DNA of 64,000 nucleotides from Bacteroides propionicifaciens DSM 19291 = JCM 14649 (lineage in GTDB: Bacteria; Bacteroidota; Bacteroidia; Bacteroidales; Bacteroidaceae): positions 1 to 64,000 of the forward strand of contig NZ_AQWS01000014.1 of NCBI RefSeq assembly GCF_000375405.1, in the 5' to 3' direction. Below are positions 45,721 through 55,058 of the stretch, piece after piece. The first letter of the stretch is position 1. Each line of letters opens with the position of its first letter. The notes beneath the pieces were generated by a model. That model worked only from the letters and a program-made list of their open reading frames with translations, had not been told where the DNA came from and did not search any database. The position numbers and the translations under genes are program-made.

Positions 45721-46884
45721 TTATATTTTAATGTAAATTTTTCGTTTAAATAGTTGGAAGCCCACTACCCAGTTCAAGCCCACAAACAGTAGGGCATAAA
45801 CCAAAGACCCCAAGTATGCCCCTAAAATAGGCTTTATAGCAACCCCATAGATGTATCCATTTATGCTTATAGTACCACCTGCATAGGGAAATAATATACT
45901 CCCAAAACAAATAGAAAGAAAAGCTCCAAAGACATAGATAAATAGTGGGTTTACACCAAATGAAACAAAGAACGTTGCCCATCGTTTATGGTCTTTAACA
46001 TCGATAATCCATACGAGCAATGCCAATAGGGTGGAAGCTAATCCACAAGTAACCATCACAAATGTTGGCGACCAAATTTTCTTGTTTATTGGTAAGCCAT
46101 ATGATAATAGAAAACCTGCAAATGTTAGTATAGCTCCCCAAATAAACAGGATTTCAATCTTATCTTGAATCGTTTTGGCAGCTACAAATAACTTACCAAT
46201 ATAAAACCCAAGCATGACATGTGCTATTGCAGGGATAGTACTTAATAAACCTTCAGGATCTATTCCATTATCTTTATACATGTGGTTTGCACCGAGCACT
46301 GCACGATCTACTATCGAAAGTATGTTCGTTTCATTGTAAGCGTAGCCATTACCTGTTAGCAAAATAATAGTATAAGCTACCAAAAGCCCAATAATTATAT
46401 AGGGAATATAACGATGCTTGACCAGTAAAGCAACGATTGCTGTAGCTCCATAAGTCAAGGCTAATCGAGGCATAACACCAAGTATTCTCAAATGATCAAA
46501 GACTAGGATTGAGTTGATTAGTCGCTGTCCAAAGCCGAAATCTTCTCCAGCCAAACTATTCCAAGTACGAAGTGACAAGCCAAACCAAGCTATAGCCAAT
46601 CCGATAGCAAAAATAATCAGTGTACGTTTCAATATCTTTAGTCCTGCATCTTTAGAGAATGTAAAATTATATTTACGCAATGACATATAGGTTGAAATCC
46701 CCATAATAAACATAAAAAAGGGAAACACTAAATCTGTCGGAGTCAAGCCATTCCACTGGGCATGCCCTAATGGTGTATAAATAGCTCCCCAACTACCTGG
46801 ATTATTAACCAAAATCATCCCTGCAATGGTGATTCCTCTAAGTACATCAAGAGCAAGTAGGCGTTTATTTGATATTTTATCCAT
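45721..46884 (-). CDS. murT: MurT-like inner-membrane protein (COG4299 / HGSNAT-related)
   Basis: The 387-residue protein has about ten transmembrane helices. The signature GHAQWNGLTPTDLVFPFF (about residues 37-54) is shared by COG4299 and heparan-alpha-glucosaminide acetyltransferases. The start is MDKISNKRLLALDVLRGITI. In Tannerella the equivalent gene, murT, heads murTKQ and is reported to import MurNAc; here the order T-K-Q is the same. By fold it could instead acetylate sugars across the membrane. The name is based on context. Confidence 0.8.
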   Translation of the reverse strand: MDKISNKRLLALDVLRGITIAGMILVNNPGSWGAIYTPLGHAQWNGLTPTDLVFPFFMFIMGISTYMSLRKYNFTFSKDAGLKILKRTLIIFAIGLAIAWFGLSLRTWNSLAGEDFGFGQRLINSILVFDHLRILGVMPRLALTYGATAIVALLVKHRYIPYIIIGLLVAYTIILLTGNGYAYNETNILSIVDRAVLGANHMYKDNGIDPEGLLSTIPAIAHVMLGFYIGKLFVAAKTIQDKIEILFIWGAILTFAGFLLSYGLPINKKIWSPTFVMVTCGLASTLLALLVWIIDVKDHKRWATFFVSFGVNPLFIYVFGAFLSICFGSILFPYAGGTISINGYIYGVAIKPILGAYLGSLVYALLFVGLNWVVGFQLFKRKIYIKI

Positions 46885-46913
46885 AATTTAAATTCATTAC
46901 TTGTTATAAGACT

Positions 46914-48146
46914 CTATCTATATAAATAGTATTTCTTAGAGGCTTTTTTGAAGTCCGAGGCATCTTTATCCCAAAAAGGTTTTACATCTGCCCAGGAATT
47001 GTTTTCAGAGAACAACTCTCTAACCTTTGAGCTACCACTTACTTTGTCAAACATATTGAAGCGGTCTTTATTGCAGTGATCAAAAACAGCTCTATCAGGA
47101 TAGAGACGAGCTACCTCCTGCATGATATAGAATTGAATTTCACTCAACTGAGCCTTCTTGTAATCCATAATATGGACTTGAACTCCTTGAATAAGCTCTC
47201 CCTTATCTACCGAATAGAAAGGTTTGAGATACATGGGTCTAAACTTAAGTCCAGGTAAATTCAAGCTATTCATACTGTCAGCAAACTCTTCGGCCTTGAT
47301 CCATGGGGCAGCAAACATCTCAAAGGGAATAGTATAGCCTACTCCTATTGACATATAGCCCAACTCTCCTAAAATACCTGACACCGGATAAAATACGGCT
47401 GATCCTGTATGTGGTATATGTGGTGACGAAGGTACCCATTGAAGCTTAGTGTCTTCGTAAGTCATCTTACGTTTCCATTTTTTCATTTTAACAACTTTCA
47501 GGTCACAAGCTTTACCCTCCATAAATTGATCATTAATCATAAGAGCCAGCTCCCCACAAGTAAGTCCGTAGAGATAGGGTATTTTAAATTGGCTAACGAA
47601 TGAGATAAAACCATCTTCAACCAAATTACCTTCTACACGGTGTCCACCCAATGGGTTAGGGCGATCAAGCACAATAAATTCTTTGCCGTTTTCGGCTGCT
47701 GCTTCCATAGCAACTCCCATCGTACTGATATAAGTAAATGAACGACAACCGATGTCTTGAATATCATAAACTAACACATCAATATCTTTTAGCATTTCGG
47801 GAGTCGGTTTACGAGTAGCTCCATAAAGAGAATAAACCGGTAAACCAGTCGAAGCATCTTTGGAGTTATCAACCTTATCACCTGCATGAATGTCGCCACG
47901 CACCCCGTGCTCAGGTCCATAAAGTGCTACTAAGTTGACATTGGGTGCCTCAAACAAAATATCAACAGTCGAGACCATATTATTATCCACACCCGTAGGG
48001 TTTGTAATCAAACCTACACGTTTACCTTCAAGGATTTTGAAGTTATCCGATTTAAGCATTTCTAATCCTGTTTTTATGGTCTGTGCTGATAACGGCATAA
48101 CCAAAGCCACCAAAACAAAGGCTGCAAATATTTTAAGTTTTTTCAT
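46914..48146 (-). CDS. namZ: Exo-beta-N-acetylmuramidase (NamZ, DUF1343/GH171), copy 1
   Basis: The 410-residue product has a signal peptide (1-21, ending PLSAQ) and the DUF1343 fold (VGLITNPTGVD, YGPEHGVRGD, VYDIQDIGCRSFTYIS, LDRPNPLGGHRVEG, IGVGYTIPFE). NamZ enzymes release MurNAc from the non-reducing ends of peptidoglycan fragments in the periplasm. It is encoded 29 nt upstream of murT-like, so product and importer are linked. It is clearly diverged from copy 2 (59547-60722). Confidence 0.93.
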   Translation of the reverse strand: MKKLKIFAAFVLVALVMPLSAQTIKTGLEMLKSDNFKILEGKRVGLITNPTGVDNNMVSTVDILFEAPNVNLVALYGPEHGVRGDIHAGDKVDNSKDASTGLPVYSLYGATRKPTPEMLKDIDVLVYDIQDIGCRSFTYISTMGVAMEAAAENGKEFIVLDRPNPLGGHRVEGNLVEDGFISFVSQFKIPYLYGLTCGELALMINDQFMEGKACDLKVVKMKKWKRKMTYEDTKLQWVPSSPHIPHTGSAVFYPVSGILGELGYMSIGVGYTIPFEMFAAPWIKAEEFADSMNSLNLPGLKFRPMYLKPFYSVDKGELIQGVQVHIMDYKKAQLSEIQFYIMQEVARLYPDRAVFDHCNKDRFNMFDKVSGSSKVRELFSENNSWADVKPFWDKDASDFKKASKKYYLYR

Positions 48147-48152
48147 CTTCTC

Positions 48153-49466
48153 TTATTTTTTACGTCCAAATTCTGGATCGATTTGTTTCTTAACTAATAT
48201 AGAAGCTAGAATACCTGGGATAGTACAAACACACACCCAAATAAAAAAGTTAGTATATCCTAAAGTCTCTTGAATCCACCCTGCTATCATTCCTGGAAGC
48301 ATCATACCCAAGGCCATAAACCCTGTAGCAATAGCATAATGAGCAGTCTTGTGCTCACCAGCAGCAATATAGATCAGGTAAAGCATATAGGCTGTAAACC
48401 CAAAACCATATCCTATCTGCTCAATGGCAACAGCTGTACTGATTAACCAAATATTATCTGGAGTTGCCCAAGCGAGCCAAACATAAAGTAAGTCGGGTAC
48501 ATTAATGGCTATAGCCATAGGGATAATCCAAGCCTTAAAACCGTTTCTAGAGATTAGAAAACCACCGATAATCCCGCCAACCAATAAGGCTACAACACCA
48601 ATAGTTCCATATATCATACCTACCGAAGAGGTAGTCAGCCCTAAACCTCCCTTATCTCCTGCATCTAATAAGAAAGGAGATGCGATCTTAACGAGTTGTG
48701 ACTCACCCAATCGATACGTTAGAATAAAGAAAAACATCAAACCCAAGTTCTTCTTTTTAAAGAATGAGACAAAGGTCAATGCAAAGTCTTTAAAAATACG
48801 ATCCGCACTTAGGTTTGGTCGCTTTACATCTGCTGCAGCATGAGGTAAAATCCAGTTATGGTAAAGTGCTAAAGCCACAAAAATACCTGCTAGTAAGTAA
48901 AAAGTTATACTCCAAGCCACAGGAATATTCCCTTTTATAGAGGGGAAAATCAGCCCACTCTCAAGTGCTCCAGCAAACATAACTAAGACACCTTGTCCAA
49001 AGACCGTAGCCAAACGATAAGCCGTGTTACGAATACCCACAAACAGAGACTGATCTCCCGTACTTAACCCCAACATGTAGAAACCATCGGCAGCAATATC
49101 ATGTGTAGCCGAACTAAAAGCTAAAAGCCAAAAGAAAGCCAGTGACATTTGCACAAAATAGGTCGTTGGAATAAAAAATGCTACCCCTGCAAAACCTGCG
49201 GCTATCAACCCTTGCATGGCTACAACCCAAGCACGCTTTGTCTTAACTAAGTCGACAAACGGACTCCAAAGTGGTTTTATAACCCAAGGCAAATATAACC
49301 AAGAGGTATAAAGGGCTATTTCAGTATTGGATAATCCAAGTCGCTTATACATTATAACAGCAATGGTCATCACTGCAACATAGGGTAAACCTTGGGCAAA
49401 GTATAAGGTTGGTACCCATGCCCAAGGGGATCTTGTTTTTTGTGTATTCATAGTATCTGTTTTCAT
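48153..49466 (-). CDS. ampG: AmpG-family muropeptide permease (MFS)
   Basis: The 437-residue protein has twelve helices of the major facilitator type. The N-terminal WVPTLYFAQGLPYVAVMTIA and the ATHDIAADGF motif are typical of AmpG. These permeases import anhydro-muropeptides or GlcNAc-anhydroMurNAc. The start may lie at M1 or M6 (MKTDTMNTQK). It is flanked by 6-nt gaps from NamZ 1 and the SpoIID-domain gene, well inside the peptidoglycan operon. Confidence 0.9.
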   Translation of the reverse strand: MKTDTMNTQKTRSPWAWVPTLYFAQGLPYVAVMTIAVIMYKRLGLSNTEIALYTSWLYLPWVIKPLWSPFVDLVKTKRAWVVAMQGLIAAGFAGVAFFIPTTYFVQMSLAFFWLLAFSSATHDIAADGFYMLGLSTGDQSLFVGIRNTAYRLATVFGQGVLVMFAGALESGLIFPSIKGNIPVAWSITFYLLAGIFVALALYHNWILPHAAADVKRPNLSADRIFKDFALTFVSFFKKKNLGLMFFFILTYRLGESQLVKIASPFLLDAGDKGGLGLTTSSVGMIYGTIGVVALLVGGIIGGFLISRNGFKAWIIPMAIAINVPDLLYVWLAWATPDNIWLISTAVAIEQIGYGFGFTAYMLYLIYIAAGEHKTAHYAIATGFMALGMMLPGMIAGWIQETLGYTNFFIWVCVCTIPGILASILVKKQIDPEFGRKK

Positions 49467-49472
49467 ATCTGT

Positions 49473-50789
49473 TTAGTAATGTTTGTCAATCTGAGCACTT
49501 ACATAGTAGTGAAGCAAAATTTCGTCATACGAATAACCCTTCTCTCCCATCACAGCAGCACCAATTTGACATAACCCTACTCCATGTCCCCAACCCGCTC
49601 CTTTTAAGACGAATTCTTGGGGTATTTGATTGCTTAAATTCTTCCTCTCAACTACAAAAGCAGAGCTATATAGGTGAGAGTTCGAAAGCACCCTGCGTAT
49701 CTCTAGTTCTTTTCCAAGCACAAGTGTTTTTTGGGATCCTACAATACGCAGCTTATATAACCTACTCGAAACCCCTCTGGCAACTGGTTCAAGGTCGATA
49801 ATATCACCAAACTCCATTCCAAGGTTTTTTTCGATCAAAGCTCTTATTTCGTCTTGTGAGTAAGAAATCTCCCATCGATAAAAGTCTGTGGTCTCTTGAT
49901 CATAATTATTAAGTACCTGACGCAGTATTACTTTGTCCTTGGTGTTACAGAAAGCATCGGGTGAGCCAAGAATCCACTTCTGAGCTTGATCTTCATCTTT
50001 AAGGTTGGGACTATTTTCGTTGTCAGTCCAATCTCTCTTCTTGACAAGATAAGGATGAGATGATTTTTCCCAACAGGTTGAAAACTCCTCAAGCATGCCA
50101 CCACAGCATTTGGAGTAGCGTGCATCACAAATTCTGTTGTTATAAGTAAGTACTTCACGCTCTGTAGCTAAAACAGCTTGGCGCACCAAAGCATTTGTAG
50201 CACGAGTAATCCCTTGATAACGTTGGCAATGGTCATCAGCGCAAACATCAAAAAGGAGGTGATCTTCACGATCATACCAAATGATTCGCTCCTCAGGGGT
50301 TAGTGTGGGAGACTCAAAGGGCTCTGCTTTAGAATCTACAGCGTCTTTGTTCTTCTGAATCTGTGCCAATAACCAACTCCTCGAAATTACGGCGTGTGCC
50401 TTTAATAATTCTAAAGAAGCATTTGCACTCATTTCTGACGAAATCACAGATATCAAATACTCTTCAACAGGAAGAATATTAATTGCTGCAATCTCATTAT
50501 TGTCTATTGAAAAAAGTAATGAACCTCTAAAAGTCTGATTTTCTTTGCGTTCCCAATGGAAATTAACGCCTATGGTTACATCTTTTAATTCGAAGGAACC
50601 CTTATCAGTATCTATCGGTATAAAAATAAGCTCATCATATAGGATATTATTCCAAACAATTTGTCCATTCTGAATTTGTACCGACTGCAAGCCGGCAACC
50701 TCTTGCCCTTTAACTAAGTAATGAGAATTTAAAGTAAATTCTATCACTTGACTCGACATGATGCCTACGCTAACTTGTGGTGTTTTCAT
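49473..50789 (-). CDS. SpoIID/LytB-domain protein without signal peptide
   Basis: The 438-residue protein has the SpoIID core (LPVEEYLISVISSEMSANAS with the likely catalytic Glu in SSEM, then AHAVISRSWLL) and the C-terminal GAGWGHGVGLCQIGAAVMGE motif. SpoIID is a lytic transglycosylase that cuts peptide-free glycan. The N-terminus MKTPQVSVGIMSSQ has no signal peptide, so it is predicted to be cytoplasmic, unusual for this domain. Cysteine pairs (CADDHC, CCGG) suggest a metal site, as in SpoIID. It is 4 nt downstream of the DUF4922 gene. Confidence 0.88.
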   Translation of the reverse strand: MKTPQVSVGIMSSQVIEFTLNSHYLVKGQEVAGLQSVQIQNGQIVWNNILYDELIFIPIDTDKGSFELKDVTIGVNFHWERKENQTFRGSLLFSIDNNEIAAINILPVEEYLISVISSEMSANASLELLKAHAVISRSWLLAQIQKNKDAVDSKAEPFESPTLTPEERIIWYDREDHLLFDVCADDHCQRYQGITRATNALVRQAVLATEREVLTYNNRICDARYSKCCGGMLEEFSTCWEKSSHPYLVKKRDWTDNENSPNLKDEDQAQKWILGSPDAFCNTKDKVILRQVLNNYDQETTDFYRWEISYSQDEIRALIEKNLGMEFGDIIDLEPVARGVSSRLYKLRIVGSQKTLVLGKELEIRRVLSNSHLYSSAFVVERKNLSNQIPQEFVLKGAGWGHGVGLCQIGAAVMGEKGYSYDEILLHYYVSAQIDKHY

Positions 50790-50793
50790 AATA

Positions 50794-51720
50794 TCATTGT
50801 TTTAGTGGTGATAAAAGTTCTAATATCTCTGATTTTGACATAGATACCTCACTTAGTATATCTTGAATAACCCTAGAGTCTATACGTTTGAAGTCCGATT
50901 CGATCGGGGTAATAAAAACACCTCCCAAGTCAACCGAAGCTGGACTAATAGTCATCTTCTCTTCTCCTTCGGCAAAATAGCAGCTTGGCCTATGCTTGCT
51001 TCGAAGCAACACAACCAATACCCACTCTAGTCCATCATACCAAGCCAGCAGATTCATCATAGGTTCTACTTCGCCCGCGTGAATGGGCAAAAGTTTGTAT
51101 AACAATTCAAATGAATTTGTTAAGTCGGGAATATTCTTTGAGGTAAATACCAAGGCATTTCGAGGAGCATCATCCAAAAGATGAAGTGATGCATCCTTAT
51201 ACTTGAATATCAATTGGCCTGTATGCGATTTAACATCAGTCTCAATCCCCATAAAGCCTTTGTTACCAGCTTGAAAATGCATATGATCGGGTGCAGACGC
51301 TCCACATTTGGGTCCATTATAGAAGATTACATAATCATCCAATTCTCTAGCTAAATCTAGCATGTCGGCAATTCTATTGGATATTTTCTGATCGACATGA
51401 TTAATATCAGGAATAGTAAGATGCCGAGGAAATATAGGAAAAGGGTTAATCAATATCTCATACTGCTTATATCGAACTCCTTTTTGCTCTTTTGGCCTAT
51501 TCTGGGCACAAAGAAAACATTTACGCTCTTGGATAGATTTCGTATCTACCTTAGCTGCAGAAGAAACAATACGTGCAGGATTGAATTGAGCTCGATACTC
51601 AACATGACCAACCGTTATATCTTTGGATTGTACTTTGCCTAGAGCAGCAAAGTTTTGACTGACCAATGGCCATTCAATAAGCTGCTCTTGGATTAGTTTT
51701 TCAACTTGTTCTTTCATCAT
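50794..51720 (-). CDS. DUF4922 protein (HIT/GalT-like, possible nucleotide-sugar phosphorylase)
   Basis: The 308-residue cytoplasmic protein has the DUF4922 zinc-like motif RKCFLCAQNRPKEQKG (about 86-101) and the HIT-type active site DHMHFQAGNKGF (about 160-171), where the middle His would be the nucleophile as in GDP-L-galactose phosphorylases. It should transfer or release a nucleotide from a sugar. The substrate is unknown. It lies directly between a glycosyltransferase (stop adjacent to this start) and the SpoIID-domain gene. Confidence 0.87.
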   Translation of the reverse strand: MMKEQVEKLIQEQLIEWPLVSQNFAALGKVQSKDITVGHVEYRAQFNPARIVSSAAKVDTKSIQERKCFLCAQNRPKEQKGVRYKQYEILINPFPIFPRHLTIPDINHVDQKISNRIADMLDLARELDDYVIFYNGPKCGASAPDHMHFQAGNKGFMGIETDVKSHTGQLIFKYKDASLHLLDDAPRNALVFTSKNIPDLTNSFELLYKLLPIHAGEVEPMMNLLAWYDGLEWVLVVLLRSKHRPSCYFAEGEEKMTISPASVDLGGVFITPIESDFKRIDSRVIQDILSEVSMSKSEILELLSPLKQ

Positions 51721-53184
51721 TTATTTTTTATTTAACTGAAGACGAGCTTCGAGCTCCCAAGTGCGGATTCGATCTTTGTAGGTGTTGTGTGCATTCATTT
51801 TTACGATATCCAGAGAAGCATCAGAGTTGTCTTCCCAACGACGACATAAATAAACCACATCATAAACACGTCCTATTTGATAGTTACGAGAGAAATTAAG
51901 CCCCAATGCATAATCTTCACCATAACTAGTATTTGGAACTTTAACCTCACGAAGAACTGGTGTGTAAAATGCTCTTGGAGCACCAAGACCATTGATACGC
52001 AAAGCATTATTTCGACCATTATCAGGAGTCCACTCTTTATGATCAATAATACCCGGAGCAATCATGTTCATGTTAAAGTCGGTCATCATATAAGTACCTA
52101 CAACCATAGCACAGTTTTGTGCATAAAACGCATCAACCATAGTTTGCAATGTGTTTGCATCACTGTAAACGTCATCGCTATCTAGTTGAACTGAGAATTT
52201 GCCACATTTGGGATGATGAACACCTACATTCCAGCAGCCACCAATACCAAGGTCGTGACGCTTTGGTTTGACATGAATGAGCCGCTCGTCTGATGCAAAT
52301 GACTCAATGGCTTCAGATGTTCCATCGGTAGAGTGATTATCGACAATAATAAGATTAAACTTAAAGTTCGTCTTTTGTTTTAGAACCGATGCGATTGCAT
52401 CTTTTACGGTCTTAATACGATTACGAACAGGTATAATTACAGATGCCTCAAACTCAAAATGATTTGCATCAAACTTAATCTTATCAAACTTAGGCTCAAG
52501 GTATCCTCCGATTTCTTTAAGATGCTCAGTACAGGCTTTTTCCATTTCTATCTGAACTGCTCTATTTTTAGGATCTACATAGTCGAATATTTTCTCTCCA
52601 CTCTTGCGTGTGTCATTTTCGACCTCAGAGTATAAAAACTCATTGATATGCTCCAATTTATATTTCTGACTAAGTTTTAGTCTTAAATCATAAAGACCTG
52701 CTGCATCGTAGGTTTCTTTCATTCTACTTACCGAATCTTTGAAAGCTGAGCCCTTAAAAAGTAAAACCGAACCAAAGTTAAAGTCGTCACGAAGACTTCC
52801 TTTTTGATAGTCAATAACGGGTGCGGCTTTTCTATCTTCACCAATTACTTGGTAATGGTCGGCATAAATCATTCCGGCACAAGTATCTGAAGCTATACTA
52901 ACCATACGCTCAAGGGCAAAGTACCCTAACTCCAATGTAGAGTATTTGGTATACAACAAAATATAGTCTGCATCAGCATGTTTTGCAATTTGTCGCATCG
53001 TCTCCGATGAGTTCAACGCAGGTACTTTTAACACTTGGCAGCCCATAACTGAAGCAGCCGCAGAGTCTTGTGTACTTAAAAGAAAAATATTTATATTACT
53101 ATCCGAGTCCTTTAAATTCTCAATTGTGGTTTTTGCTTGAGCCTGATCAATAAAAGGGATAAAGCAATTCATTTTAGTTTTCAT
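51721..53184 (-). CDS. GT2-family glycosyltransferase
   Basis: I start at 53184 (MKTKMNCFIPFID, 487 residues); the frame from 53217 overlaps the previous gene. The C-terminal half is a GT-A domain (EASVIIPVRNRIKTVKDAIA, IIVDNHSTDGTSEAI, QLDSDDVYSD as DxD). The N-terminal half (about 1-220) looks like a second, degenerate GT-A-like fold (DADYILLYTKYSTLELGYF). No membrane segment is seen. A synthetic enzyme inside a degradative operon is unexpected. Acceptor and donor are unknown. Confidence 0.87.
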   Translation of the reverse strand: MKTKMNCFIPFIDQAQAKTTIENLKDSDSNINIFLLSTQDSAAASVMGCQVLKVPALNSSETMRQIAKHADADYILLYTKYSTLELGYFALERMVSIASDTCAGMIYADHYQVIGEDRKAAPVIDYQKGSLRDDFNFGSVLLFKGSAFKDSVSRMKETYDAAGLYDLRLKLSQKYKLEHINEFLYSEVENDTRKSGEKIFDYVDPKNRAVQIEMEKACTEHLKEIGGYLEPKFDKIKFDANHFEFEASVIIPVRNRIKTVKDAIASVLKQKTNFKFNLIIVDNHSTDGTSEAIESFASDERLIHVKPKRHDLGIGGCWNVGVHHPKCGKFSVQLDSDDVYSDANTLQTMVDAFYAQNCAMVVGTYMMTDFNMNMIAPGIIDHKEWTPDNGRNNALRINGLGAPRAFYTPVLREVKVPNTSYGEDYALGLNFSRNYQIGRVYDVVYLCRRWEDNSDASLDIVKMNAHNTYKDRIRTWELEARLQLNKK

Positions 53185-53204
53185 ACTGTTATTTGTTATT
53201 AGGG

Positions 53205-55052
53205 TTATTTTTTCCATTTTAGTAAGCCTACTTCACCACCAGTAGCAGTAAAAAAGACCTCTTTATCATTAATTGGTACAAGTGTACTTATAAGTGAGTT
53301 TCCTATTTTGTGTTTCCAAAGAACCTCTCCTGTTCTACCATCAAGGGCAAACATTAAACCATTCTTTGTGCTGCCATACATTACCCCATCTTTTTCTGCT
53401 TGCATTGATGGAGCATGTTCATAGCCAAAACCAACATCAGATGACCATATCTTTTCAGGAGTATCAGATAAGGCTGAGTAACATACAATGCTATCGTTCA
53501 TAGTTTTACTAAAAACTCGAGTTTGATCTTCAGACAAGCCAACGGTTTCACGAACCATTGATTCAGCAGTCCGCCACAAAGTTTTACCGTTTGTAATATC
53601 AATAGCGGTCATTGCTCTCTTGGGATCAGTAATAAATACTTTTCCATGAGCAGCTACAGGCCAAACTGCTGCTGGCGAAAAGTGCATTCCGCGAATCCCA
53701 CCAGTCCATAACCACTCTGGAGTACCATCTTTTTCATTTAAGGCATAAAGCGTATTGTCCCAAGCCCCAAAAATCACTTTTCCATCGGCAACTAGAGGTT
53801 TGGTTTCGACATATCCTTTCACCTTATCGTAATTCCAAATCAGGTTTCCTGTTTTTATATCTATTGCTCTAAAGCATCCGTCACTAGCACCAATAAAAGC
53901 TACACCATTGTGGATAGTCACAGCTCCCAATACAGGAGCATTTGCTTTAACCTTCCATAATATCTCTCCTTTTTTAGTACCTAGACCATAGATGAAACTA
54001 TCTGCAGAACCAAAAACAATGACATCGTTGGCTGCGTCTGGCGTTCCAAGGATGCGGTGACCAACCTGAGTTTTCCACTGTAACTTACCATTTTTCGCAT
54101 TATAACTTGTTAGATAACCAAGATCATCGGCCACAAATAGGCTCTGTTTGTAAAGTACAGGCGAACTATAAATACCTACTCCTGTACGATTTAACCAAAT
54201 AGGTTTTACCTCAGGATATGCTGAGTTTACCCCAAAGTCGGGTTTCCTACTCGCATCAGGCTCTATCGCATAAGACTTAACCATGGATAGCTGAGCCCAA
54301 GGACGAGGCTCTAGACTTACTCTCTTTTCAGCTACATAAATGGAGTCGTTAGCAATTTCTATCAAACTATAACCTGGATAACCCTCTTTGTCTTTTTGTG
54401 TAGAGCGATTAATAACTCCAGGTATACCGTCATAATCAAATAACAAATTACGGTGATAATGTCCACCTAAAAATGATTTGATATTGTAGCTACGGACCAC
54501 ATCGGTTACTTCGTACCAATTATCGACATCTCCAGGTAGCAGAGGATAATGAGTAACCAAAAACACGGGCTGATTTTTAGCAGCCTTTGATAACTCGTCA
54601 TTTAGCCAAGTGATATCTTGAGGGGCAACATGCCCATCGGCCATACGAATAAGTGGACCGGTATTGAATCCTAAAAAAAGAACTCCTTTGTGCTGAAACT
54701 TAAACCTTTCGTAACCAAATATCTTACCAAAATCGATCATCCCAGACTCTGTCCACTTGGTTTCGTGATTACCAGGAATCACATAATAAGGTTTATTTAG
54801 CTGATCTAAGAGCTCTTTTGCAGCCGTTAAAGACACAAAGTCACCCTCTTCTGAAATATCTCCTGTAACCAATACAAATTCAATTGCTTCATTAGCATTA
54901 ACCTCCTTGATTACCTCAATTAGAGCCTGAGCAGGCGCCTTGTTGTTTTTTGAAATATGAGTATCAGTAAGTAGTGCGAATGTCATATCCTGTGCTGATA
55001 TAAAATTCAAACTACCAAAGAGCATAAACAGCAATAATGTTAACTTTCTCAT
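53205..55052 (-). CDS. Exported calcineurin-like phosphoesterase with PQQ-type beta-propeller
   Basis: The 615-residue product has a signal peptide (1-20, ending FISAQ), a metallophosphoesterase domain (about 22-260; TDTHIS, VTGDISEEGD, IPGNHET, VTHYPL, GGHYHRN, a complete two-metal site) and a seven- or eight-bladed PQQ/BamB-like propeller (about 290-615; repeats such as GKLQWKTQVG, GNLIWNYDKV, GEVLWKHKIG). It is periplasmic. The substrate may be a phosphorylated glycan or teichoic-acid-like fragment; this is a guess from the operon. Confidence 0.9.
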   Translation of the reverse strand: MRKLTLLLFMLFGSLNFISAQDMTFALLTDTHISKNNKAPAQALIEVIKEVNANEAIEFVLVTGDISEEGDFVSLTAAKELLDQLNKPYYVIPGNHETKWTESGMIDFGKIFGYERFKFQHKGVLFLGFNTGPLIRMADGHVAPQDITWLNDELSKAAKNQPVFLVTHYPLLPGDVDNWYEVTDVVRSYNIKSFLGGHYHRNLLFDYDGIPGVINRSTQKDKEGYPGYSLIEIANDSIYVAEKRVSLEPRPWAQLSMVKSYAIEPDASRKPDFGVNSAYPEVKPIWLNRTGVGIYSSPVLYKQSLFVADDLGYLTSYNAKNGKLQWKTQVGHRILGTPDAANDVIVFGSADSFIYGLGTKKGEILWKVKANAPVLGAVTIHNGVAFIGASDGCFRAIDIKTGNLIWNYDKVKGYVETKPLVADGKVIFGAWDNTLYALNEKDGTPEWLWTGGIRGMHFSPAAVWPVAAHGKVFITDPKRAMTAIDITNGKTLWRTAESMVRETVGLSEDQTRVFSKTMNDSIVCYSALSDTPEKIWSSDVGFGYEHAPSMQAEKDGVMYGSTKNGLMFALDGRTGEVLWKHKIGNSLISTLVPINDKEVFFTATGGEVGLLKWKK

Positions 55053-55058
55053 AATATT

